Below are positions 32,424-38,814 of a stretch of 39,772 nucleotides of DNA, piece by piece; the stretch's first letter is position 1, and each line of letters opens with the position of its first letter. The notes beneath the pieces were generated by a model. It ran no database searches. It saw only the letters and a program-made list of their open reading frames with translations, and was not told the DNA's origin. The stretch comes from an uncultured Clostridia bacterium (GTDB taxonomy: Bacteria; Bacillota; Clostridia; Christensenellales; Aristaeellaceae), in contig CALGBY010000038.1 in the NCBI GenBank assembly GCA_937886445.1, positions 1-39,772 of the forward strand. Direction: 5' to 3'. Both the position numbers and the translations under genes were made by a program.

Positions 32424-33476
32424 ATGAAAAAGAAGAACGCGATCGATCTTTCCTCCGTTGAACTGAGCGCATTCTGCAGCCAGGTGGCGCTGATCCTGGA
32501 TGCGGGCATGCCGCTGTACGACGGTATGGAAACACTGGCGGAGAACAGCGCGGACGGGGAATACGCCGAGCTTTATGCCGCGGTAAGCAGGGGAGTCAAT
32601 GAGACCGGAAGCCTCTATCAGGCCATCAAGGATGATGAGCGCTGGCCGCAGTACATGGTGGAAATGGTGAGCATCGGCGAGACGACCGGACATCTGCAGG
32701 ATGTAATGGAAGGCCTGGCGGATTATTATGAGCGTGAAGGCCGCATCCGTGAATCCATCGTCAGCGCGGTCACCTATCCTCTTGTGCTGGGCGCCATGCT
32801 GCTGGTGATCGTGATGGTGCTGATCATCAAGGTGCTTCCCATTTTCGGACGGGTGCTGAACAGTATGGGCGTGAGCGTGTCTGCCGACGGTACATCCCTG
32901 ATGCGCGTGGGCGAGGTGATCGGCCTTGCCGTGATGGCGGCAGTGGGGCTTGTACTGCTGGCGGTGATCGTGTTTGTCGTATTGCTTCAGACAGGAATGC
33001 GCGAGAAGGCACTCGGGCTTCTGCGTAAGATCTTTCCGCCCATCGGGAAGATCAGCCGCAGGCTGTCCGCCGCGCGTGTTGCCGGCGTACTTTCCATGAT
33101 GCTTTCCGGAGGTTTCCCGATGGAGGACGCGCTACGTATGGCTCCCAATGTGCTCGCGGATGAGGCTTCCAAGGCCAAGGTGCTTGAAATGAAGGACAAG
33201 GTGGATCAGGGCGATTCCTTCGGCACAGTTATTACCGAGAGCGGGCTGTTTGACAGCCTGCACAGCCGGATGATCCGCATGGGTGTGGCTGCCGGCAGGG
33301 AAGATGTGATGATGAAAAAGGTAGCCGATATTTATGAAGAAGAGGTGGAAAACAGGATCGCGCATCTTGTTTCCATCATCGAGCCCACGCTGGTGGCGCT
33401 TCTTGCGATCGTTATCGGCGCCGTACTGCTTACCGTGATGCTGCCGATGACCGGCATTCTTTCGGGCATTCTCTGA
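32424..33476 (+). CDS. GspF/PilC-type inner-membrane platform protein
   Basis: A 350-residue platform protein of type II secretion and type IV pilus systems. It has the duplicated T2SSF helical domains (about 15-135, beginning SAFCSQVALILDAGMPLYDGMETLAENS, and about 215-335, with AARVAGVLSMMLSGGFPMEDALRMA). The expected membrane segments follow each: LGAMLLVIVMVLIIKVLPIF, VIGLAVMAAVGLVLLAVIVFVV and the C-terminal LVALLAIVIGAVLLTVMLPMTGI. It anchors the motor ATPase and drives subunit assembly. ATG at 32424 follows GAGGGAG; an upstream TTG at 32406 is less likely. Confidence 0.93.
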   Translation: MKKKNAIDLSSVELSAFCSQVALILDAGMPLYDGMETLAENSADGEYAELYAAVSRGVNETGSLYQAIKDDERWPQYMVEMVSIGETTGHLQDVMEGLADYYEREGRIRESIVSAVTYPLVLGAMLLVIVMVLIIKVLPIFGRVLNSMGVSVSADGTSLMRVGEVIGLAVMAAVGLVLLAVIVFVVLLQTGMREKALGLLRKIFPPIGKISRRLSAARVAGVLSMMLSGGFPMEDALRMAPNVLADEASKAKVLEMKDKVDQGDSFGTVITESGLFDSLHSRMIRMGVAAGREDVMMKKVADIYEEEVENRIAHLVSIIEPTLVALLAIVIGAVLLTVMLPMTGILSGIL

Positions 33477-33514
33477 TATCCCTTTTGATCAATGAGGAAA
33501 GGAGCGGGCAAGAC

Positions 33515-33829
33515 ATGAAAAAAATGCTGAAAAACTATGCCGCTGTGCTGGCTTTCATCCTTCTCATCATCGTCGGTGTTTTCGTGATCGAAAAGATCAG
33601 CTTGAAAAGCGCCGAGAGCGAAACGCAGATGGTGAAGGACGCGGTACACAAGGCTGTGCTTACCTGCTATGCGATAGAAGGAGAGTATCCCGAAAGTCTG
33701 GATTATCTGCTTGTAAATTACGGTCTGAGCTATGATGAGGACAGATATATCGTGGATTATGACCGCGGTGATATGGCAAATGTGTTTCCCTCTGTTACCG
33801 TGCTTGAAGTGGGAAGGGGTGCTGTATGA
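33515..33829 (+). CDS. Small pseudopilin-like membrane protein
   Basis: A 104-residue protein with one N-terminal hydrophobic helix (NYAAVLAFILLIIVGVFVI) and a soluble domain containing CYAIEGEYPESLDYLLVNYGL, a pattern I associate with small proteins in clostridial pilus-like operons. It has no classic prepilin cleavage motif (G followed by FTxxE), so it is probably not processed as a major pilin. AAGGAG stands upstream of the ATG at 33515. Its stop overlaps the next start (ATGA). Likely a structural or assembly subunit of the machine. Confidence 0.75.
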   Translation: MKKMLKNYAAVLAFILLIIVGVFVIEKISLKSAESETQMVKDAVHKAVLTCYAIEGEYPESLDYLLVNYGLSYDEDRYIVDYDRGDMANVFPSVTVLEVGRGAV

Positions 33830-34353
33830 TCAAAAGAGAAAAGCAGCATGTTATTCCCGGTCTCTTTGTGTTTTTGCTGATGGGGATATTTGCCGTCATG
33901 AGCGTTCTGCTTGTGCTTTATGCCGCCCAGAGCTACACAGACAGTGTGGACCGGAGCGATGTAAACAATATGAAGCGGATACTGCATTCCTTTATCAGCG
34001 GCACGGTACAGTCCTCCGATACGGAGGGAACGCTGGCTGTCAGATCCTATATCTGCCGGGATGAGAACGGGCTGTCGGAGGTTTTTGTACTCAGGCAGAG
34101 CATCTCGGAGGACCCGGACAGCGGAGAGATGACGGTGAGAAGGCTTTACTGCATAGGCGGAAAGCTTCGTGAATATGTGGGAACGGATACAGACGATACC
34201 TTTGACCCCATGCTTGAAAAGGGAGAGGTACTGTGTGACGCGGCGGACATGGTGCTCTGTCTGGACCGGGACAACGGTCTTCTGAGCGCTGATTTTGCTG
34301 ATATGGAGGGGCGGCAGTATCATATCAAAACGGCACTGCGTACCCGGAACTGA
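33826..34353 (+). CDS. DUF4860-like single-pass membrane protein
   Basis: A 175-residue protein with an N-terminal helix (PGLFVFLLMGIFAVMSVLLVLYA) and an extracellular beta-rich domain of about 135 residues (AVRSYICRDENGLSEVFVLRQ, RRLYCIGGKLREYVG). It resembles the DUF4860 proteins found in the same position of related operons; I have not been able to confirm this by search. Overlap of four bases with the gene before it implies coupled translation. Architecture resembles a minor pseudopilin lacking a cleavage motif. Confidence 0.7.
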   Translation: MIKREKQHVIPGLFVFLLMGIFAVMSVLLVLYAAQSYTDSVDRSDVNNMKRILHSFISGTVQSSDTEGTLAVRSYICRDENGLSEVFVLRQSISEDPDSGEMTVRRLYCIGGKLREYVGTDTDDTFDPMLEKGEVLCDAADMVLCLDRDNGLLSADFADMEGRQYHIKTALRTRN

Positions 34354-34370
34354 AATAAGGACGGAAACGG

Positions 34371-34784
34371 ATGAAAAGAGGAAGCAGGATCAATTCGCTC
34401 CTTACGGAATTGCTGATCGTGATCTTTTTCTTCGCGCTGGCCTCGACCGTGCTGGTAAAGGTATACGCGGGCTCAAGAAGCATCAGCAACCGTGCCGAAG
34501 CGAGGAATGACGCGCTGCTTGAAGCGCAGAACCTGGCAGAGCAGATCTATGCCGCCGGGGATATTGACGTGCTCTTTGACAGCCTTTCGGATTACAGGCA
34601 TACGGAAGAAGGCTGGGAACGGACGCTTCCCGGTGCCAGGATCGTCGCGGTGTTTCCGGAAGCGGAAACGGGAGCAGGCGGCGTTTTAAGAAAAGCGCTG
34701 GTGTGTGTGTATTTGGGAGCCTCCGGATCTCCCGATTTTTCTCTGGATTGTTCACGGTACATTCCGGGGGAGGTGGCGAAATGA
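34371..34784 (+). CDS. Prepilin-like protein
   Basis: A 137-residue protein whose N terminus, SLLTELLIVIFFFALASTVLV, is the closest in this operon to a type IV pilin leader: the TELLIV stretch keeps the glutamate and hydrophobic helix of the consensus TLIELLIV. The Gly normally before the cleavage site is missing (Asn-Ser instead). The remainder is a short helical and beta-rich domain (ARNDALLEAQNLAEQIYAAGDI). It is the best candidate for a pilin-like subunit, but no prepilin peptidase gene is in the window. Overlaps the next gene by four bases. Confidence 0.72.
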   Translation: MKRGSRINSLLTELLIVIFFFALASTVLVKVYAGSRSISNRAEARNDALLEAQNLAEQIYAAGDIDVLFDSLSDYRHTEEGWERTLPGARIVAVFPEAETGAGGVLRKALVCVYLGASGSPDFSLDCSRYIPGEVAK

Positions 34785-35272
34785 AAAAGAGCGGTGTATC
34801 CATCGGCCCCGGTGCCGCGTCACTGATCCTGATCATTCTGGTGGTTTCAATGACGGTGCTCGGCATGCTTTCCATGATGAGTTCCCGTACGGATGACCGT
34901 CTTTCCGCGCGCGCCGTCAGGGTGGCTGAAAAAACATACGGTCTGAACGGGCGGAGCGAAAGATCGTTTATGCTGGCGGACAGCGCCGTATCCGAAGCGA
35001 TCCGGAACTCAACGGATGAGGAAAGCTTTTTCACGGCTCTTGAGGGCCTGCTGCCTGAAAATATGGAGCTGGACGGTGATGAGATCAGCTGGACGGAGGA
35101 AGCCGCGCTTTCCTCCTCCGATATCGCGGGAACGCTGCTTCATACTGTTACAGGCAAAAACCTGTCTGACGGCAGGCGGATGTTCTGTTCAGTGCGTGTA
35201 TCCTACGAAGACAGAATTGCGGATCCCGCAAAGGGGATCGTTTGGGTATATCATGTTCCCGCAGCGGAATGA
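34781..35272 (+). CDS. Single-pass membrane protein of the pilus-like operon
   Basis: A 163-residue protein beginning MKKSGVSIGPGAASLILIILVVSMTVLGMLSMM, a single hydrophobic segment after a short basic start, then a domain with helical AEKTYGLNGRSERSFMLADSAVSEAI and a beta-rich C terminus. No family name known to me; similarly placed proteins occur in related clostridial operons. Start 34781 overlaps the previous stop as ATGA; the open frame begins 26 codons upstream without a ribosome site. Probably another pseudopilin-like subunit. Confidence 0.72.
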   Translation: MKKSGVSIGPGAASLILIILVVSMTVLGMLSMMSSRTDDRLSARAVRVAEKTYGLNGRSERSFMLADSAVSEAIRNSTDEESFFTALEGLLPENMELDGDEISWTEEAALSSSDIAGTLLHTVTGKNLSDGRRMFCSVRVSYEDRIADPAKGIVWVYHVPAAE

Positions 35273-35299
35273 ACGGGAAATGAAAAAAGGAGAATTTCA

Positions 35300-36358
35300 A
35301 TGCAGCCAAGTGAGATACTGAGCGAAGCGGTAAGAATGGGCGGAAGTGATATTTTCATCATTCCCGGCGCTCCGCTGATGGTAAAGGTGAGGGGCAGCAT
35401 GGTGCAGCTCACTCAGGAGAAATTGTTTCCCGACGCGATCAATTCCCTGATCGCCGATATCTACGCGATGGCCCGCCGCGAACAGGATATTCTTGAAAAA
35501 GAGGGCGATGACGATTTTTCTTTCGCGGTAAAGGATCTGAGCCGTTTCCGCTGCAATGTGTACCGGCAGCGCGGCACGCTGGCCGCGACCTGCCGTGTGG
35601 TGGCTTTCGGCCTTCCCGATCCCAAATCGCTCAACATTCCTTCCCAGGTCATGGATCTTGCGAATCTGCGCAGCGGTATGATCCTGGTGACCGGCCCCGC
35701 GGGCAGCGGAAAAAGCACCACGCTGGCCTGTATGCTGGATAAGATCAACGCTTCCAGATACGGGCATATCGTTACGGTAGAGGATCCGATCGAATACCTC
35801 CACGGCCACAAAAAGTCGCTGGTAAGCCAGCGCGAAGTGCCCAATGACAGCCCATCCTTCGCAAGAGCCCTCAGGGCCGTATTGCGTCAGGCACCGGATG
35901 TGATCATGCTGGGAGAAATGCGCGATCAGGAAACCATCCGCACCGCGATCACAGCTGCCGAGACCGGGCATCTGCTTTTATCCTCACTGCACACCGTAGG
36001 CGCGTCCAAGACAGTGGACCGTATTCTGGATGTTTTTCCCGCGGAACAGCAGCCTCAGATCCGCGTTCAATTGTCCATGGTGCTTAAGGCGGTCGTTTCA
36101 CAGCGTCTGATCACCACCAAGGACGGCCGTCAGGTGCCTGTATTTGAAGTAATGAATGTCAATCCTGCCGTGCAGAATCTGATCAGAGACGGCAGAACAC
36201 ACCAGATAGACAATGCGATCTACGGCGGCGGAGCTGAAATGCTTTCTATGGACGCCGAGCTGTTCCGCCTGGTGCGTGAAGGAAAGCTGGAAAAGGAAAC
36301 AGCAGTGCTTTATGCCGTAGCACCCGAAGCGCTTGCCAAGAAGCTGATGCTCAGATGA
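35300..36358 (+). CDS. PilT-family pilus motor ATPase
   Basis: A 352-residue secretion ATPase of the PilT type. An N-terminal PAS-like domain (SDIFIIPGAPLMVKVRG) precedes the RecA-like core: Walker A GPAGSGKST (132-140), Asp box (VTVEDPIEYLH), Walker B-like VIMLGEMRDQET and His box (AAETGHLLLSSLHT). The length fits PilT and not the longer PilB/GspE. In classical systems PilT retracts pili and PilB extends them; here it is the only motor gene in the operon, so it may perform assembly, retraction or both. GGAG stands about 7 bases before the ATG. Confidence 0.93.
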   Translation: MQPSEILSEAVRMGGSDIFIIPGAPLMVKVRGSMVQLTQEKLFPDAINSLIADIYAMARREQDILEKEGDDDFSFAVKDLSRFRCNVYRQRGTLAATCRVVAFGLPDPKSLNIPSQVMDLANLRSGMILVTGPAGSGKSTTLACMLDKINASRYGHIVTVEDPIEYLHGHKKSLVSQREVPNDSPSFARALRAVLRQAPDVIMLGEMRDQETIRTAITAAETGHLLLSSLHTVGASKTVDRILDVFPAEQQPQIRVQLSMVLKAVVSQRLITTKDGRQVPVFEVMNVNPAVQNLIRDGRTHQIDNAIYGGGAEMLSMDAELFRLVREGKLEKETAVLYAVAPEALAKKLMLR

Positions 36359-36380
36359 CCCCGCGTTTTTTGAAAGGCTG

Positions 36381-37619
36381 ATGAAAATGGACACGATTCG
36401 CATTCAGATGATGGATAACTTTACCGTCTATATCAATGAAAAAAGCGCCGAATACTTATCCGCGAAATCAAAAAAAGGCGCTGCTTTCATGCAGTATCTG
36501 ATCCTGAACAGAGGCCAGCCGGTGCAGAATTACCGGCTGCTTGTCACGCTCTGGAATGATGAAGGCGGTTCAAACCCGGAAAACGCGCTCAAAACGCTGG
36601 TCAGCCGTTTCCGTACCCTGCTGAACCAGATCTCGGACGGCTTCGGGAAATGTATCGTGGCGGATCGCGGCGCCTATCACTGGGAGACCCTTCCCGGCAT
36701 GACTGTGGATGTCTATGAACTGGACGACCTTTTTGACCGTATCGCCACGGCGAAGGAAAGGCCGGATGAGCTTCGGGAGATCTATCAGCGCATCATGCTT
36801 CTGTATAAGGGGGATCTTCTTCAGCATTCGGAGCAGAATGACTGGGTGATCACCCGCGCGACAGCGATGCATAACAAGTATATGTCGGCGGTGTATTCCT
36901 ACATCGAAATGCTCAAGAGCGAGAACAATTTCAACGAGATCGCCAATGTATGCCGCTCCGCGCTGGATGTGGATAATTTTGACGACAGGCTGCATATGGA
37001 GCTGATGACGGCGCTGATCAATACAAACCGTACCAATGAAGCGCTCATCCAGTACAAGCATGTCACCCATATCAATTACCGGTATCTCGGTGTGCAGCCC
37101 AGCAAGGAAATGCAGGAATTCTACAAGCAGATCGTGCGTTCCGGCAAAACACTGGATTTTAACCTGGAATCCATCCGCAGCGAGCTGCGTGAGAGCGGCC
37201 TGCAGCGCGGCGCGTTTGTGTGCGAATACGCGGTTTTTAAGGAGATCTATAATCTGCAGATGCGAAATCTGGAACGTTTGGGCTCCACGATGTTCCTTTG
37301 CGTGATCATGGTGGGCAATCCGGATGAGCCGATCACGGATTCGATCAAGCAGGATAATATCATGAACGGTCTGCTTGAGATCCTGCGCAAAAACCTGCGT
37401 AAGGGGGATACCATCACCCACTTTTCACCTACGATTTTTGCTCTGCTCCTGCCGACAGTGAATTATACTACCGGAAACATGGTGCTGGAACGCATCAAGC
37501 GCCTCTTTTACCAGCGTTTTCCCAATTCCAATGTGCCCTTCAACTTCCGTGTAGGCCCGCTCAGCAGCGAAAAGCCGCCGGAAGCGTCCGCGAGGATCGC
37601 GGAACCTGATGAAAAATGA
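36381..37619 (+). CDS. BTAD-domain (SARP-like) regulator with extra C-terminal domain
   Basis: A 412-residue protein. Residues 1-95 look like a winged-helix output domain (FMQYLILNRGQPVQNYRLLVTLW, NPENALKTLVSRFRTLLN). Residues about 110-250 are a bacterial transcriptional activator domain with TPR-like helices (MLLYKGDLL, AVCRSALDVDNFDDRLHMELMTALI pattern, YLGVQPSKEMQEFYKQI). Residues about 280-400 may be a decayed GGDEF-like fold: FLCVIMV, ILRKNLRKGDTITHFSPTIFALLLP and ERIKRLFYQRF, without the GGDEF signature. Last gene of the pilus-like operon, so a feedback regulator is plausible. ATG 36387 has better RBS spacing (AAAGG) than 36381. Confidence 0.82.
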   Translation: MKMDTIRIQMMDNFTVYINEKSAEYLSAKSKKGAAFMQYLILNRGQPVQNYRLLVTLWNDEGGSNPENALKTLVSRFRTLLNQISDGFGKCIVADRGAYHWETLPGMTVDVYELDDLFDRIATAKERPDELREIYQRIMLLYKGDLLQHSEQNDWVITRATAMHNKYMSAVYSYIEMLKSENNFNEIANVCRSALDVDNFDDRLHMELMTALINTNRTNEALIQYKHVTHINYRYLGVQPSKEMQEFYKQIVRSGKTLDFNLESIRSELRESGLQRGAFVCEYAVFKEIYNLQMRNLERLGSTMFLCVIMVGNPDEPITDSIKQDNIMNGLLEILRKNLRKGDTITHFSPTIFALLLPTVNYTTGNMVLERIKRLFYQRFPNSNVPFNFRVGPLSSEKPPEASARIAEPDEK

Positions 37620-37652
37620 TCTGAAATGTCCTGACCGGGACTGGGTCTATAT

Positions 37653-37685
37653 AAGCGTGTGCCTATGAACAGGCCGCGCTTTTTT
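37653..37685 (+). terminator. Terminator of the pilus-like operon
   Basis: AAGCG and GCCT (37653-37664) pair with AGGC and CGCTT across a small internal loop, then five to six T. It starts about 35 bases after the BTAD gene's stop codon. Confidence 0.72.
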
Positions 37686-38242
37686 CATTTGCAGAAAGGT
37701 TCTGCAGCAGAAGCGTATGCAGTGTGACAGCAATCAGGTCGTTTTTTCTGCAAGGTTACGATGTAACCGTTCGATCACAGATCTGTACAGTGAAAGAAAC
37801 AGGCATGAATGTTTGTAAATTGTATAAAAATTGTATTTATTTTCGGTTTCGGCTTGTGAACAGCATGAAAATGCCGCAGAAATGCTGTTATTTTGTCTGC
37901 TTTCTGAAATACGACCGGCGATATAGGCGGAGCGAATGCCGAAAAAGACGCACAGAACTGCATGACCGGAAATGAAAAATCCGGGTATGAACACAGCTCC
38001 GAATGGTTATATGAAATGTTACAGAACATACTTACATGTAACAATAACAAACTTGATAATCTGCATTACTGAACAAAGACAGCAGAATACCGGATGGTGT
38101 TTTTACTATAATATATGCCATACGAATTTTTTTCGGATGAAATCCCAATCAGAAGGAGAAAAATATCAGAAAAAACAGATGATTTTTTTGAAAAAACCCG
38201 AAATTTTTTTTGATATGTAACCGCATATGTAACATACCTGTG
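37686..38242 (+). promoter_or_regulatory. AT-rich noncoding control region with repeated TGTAAC sites
   Basis: About 560 bases without a supportable gene, clearly richer in A and T than flanking DNA. TGTAAC or its complement occurs five times: in the palindrome GGTTACGATGTAACC (37754-37768), at 38018-38023 (complement), in TTACATGTAAC (38032-38042), and in two direct copies of ATATGTAAC (38213-38221, 38225-38233). Other inverted repeats are AACAGCAT/ATGCTGTT (37859-37866, 37882-37889) and CCGGA/TCCGG (about 37967-37983). A second TATAAT at 38107-38112 lacks a good -35. An 82-codon open frame at 37972-38220 reads as low-complexity and lacks an RBS. Confidence 0.55.
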
Positions 38243-38249
38243 CTATAAT
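38213..38249 (+). promoter_or_regulatory. Probable activator-dependent promoter of the surface-protein genes
   Basis: A perfect extended -10 (TGC then TATAAT, 38244-38249) has no recognisable -35: 38221-38226 reads CCGCAT. In its place are two direct repeats ATATGTAAC with a 12-base period (38213-38221, 38225-38233), the arrangement expected where an activator contacts the polymerase. It stands 62 bases before the Ig-like protein gene. The elements are seen; the activator is unknown. Confidence 0.6.
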
Positions 38250-38310
38250 ACAAGCGTACACTGACAATAGGTGTACTGTATCAAGGTTTACTTCGCCCGG
38301 AGGACTGGAT

Positions 38311-38721
38311 GTGAAGAGAAAACGGAAGCTGACAGACGTGTTGGCACTGCTGCTGATCACGGCGATCACTGTGGGTATTTCCGCATATGCCGTCGTTTCA
38401 CAGGCAGATGAGATCGCCACTTCAGTCAATGCCGGCCCGCGTATCGTGCTTCGCGTCCTGAATGAAAATGCGATCGTTTCCTACGGAGACAGGATCGTAC
38501 TGAAAGCGGATATCAGCGGCATCCAGAGAGAGTATGACCTTCAATGGCAGCAGAATGACGGAAAAGGATGGAGCAGTATTCCCGGAGCTTACGGGGATGA
38601 GTATTCATTCAAACTGACCAGGGCCAATGAAAAGAATGCTTACAGGGTGATCCTGAATATCAGGGGCGGAGGCCAGATCATTTTTTCAACCGCGGAACCG
38701 ACCGGTACACAGGCAAAATGA
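38311..38721 (+). CDS. Small exported Ig-like protein
   Basis: A 136-residue protein starting at GTG 38311, with CGGAGG about 7 bases upstream. A basic start (KRKRKLTD) and one hydrophobic segment (VLALLLITAITVGISAYAVV) form a signal anchor or uncleaved signal. The rest is a single Ig-like beta-sandwich: VSYGDRIVLKADISG, YDLQWQQNDGKGWSSIPGAYGDEYSF and NAYRVILNI follow the bacterial Ig repeat that uses a WQ core and GA-x-YxF turn. Probably a surface or cell-wall-proximal protein of unknown partner. It is followed after 93 bases, including a small hairpin (GCGGCA/TGCCGC, 38759-38774), by a second surface protein. Confidence 0.72.
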   Translation: MKRKRKLTDVLALLLITAITVGISAYAVVSQADEIATSVNAGPRIVLRVLNENAIVSYGDRIVLKADISGIQREYDLQWQQNDGKGWSSIPGAYGDEYSFKLTRANEKNAYRVILNIRGGGQIIFSTAEPTGTQAK

Positions 38722-38814
38722 CCGGTCCGGGCGCGGATCAAGTATTGCAGGATCTCTTGCGGCAATGATGCCGCGAAACTTCTATGAACGCCTGAAAAGG
38801 AGTGTGCTGTCCCC

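Noticed and set aside
37972..38220. 82-codon open frame in the AT-rich gap
   Set aside because: No ribosome site before its ATG, Lys/Phe-rich ending from A and T runs, and it overlaps the proposed promoter repeats.
38213..38233. Direct repeats as LytTR binding sites
   Set aside because: The LytTR consensus requires two 9-base boxes with about 12-13 bases between them; these copies have a 12-base period and do not fit the consensus bases on either strand.
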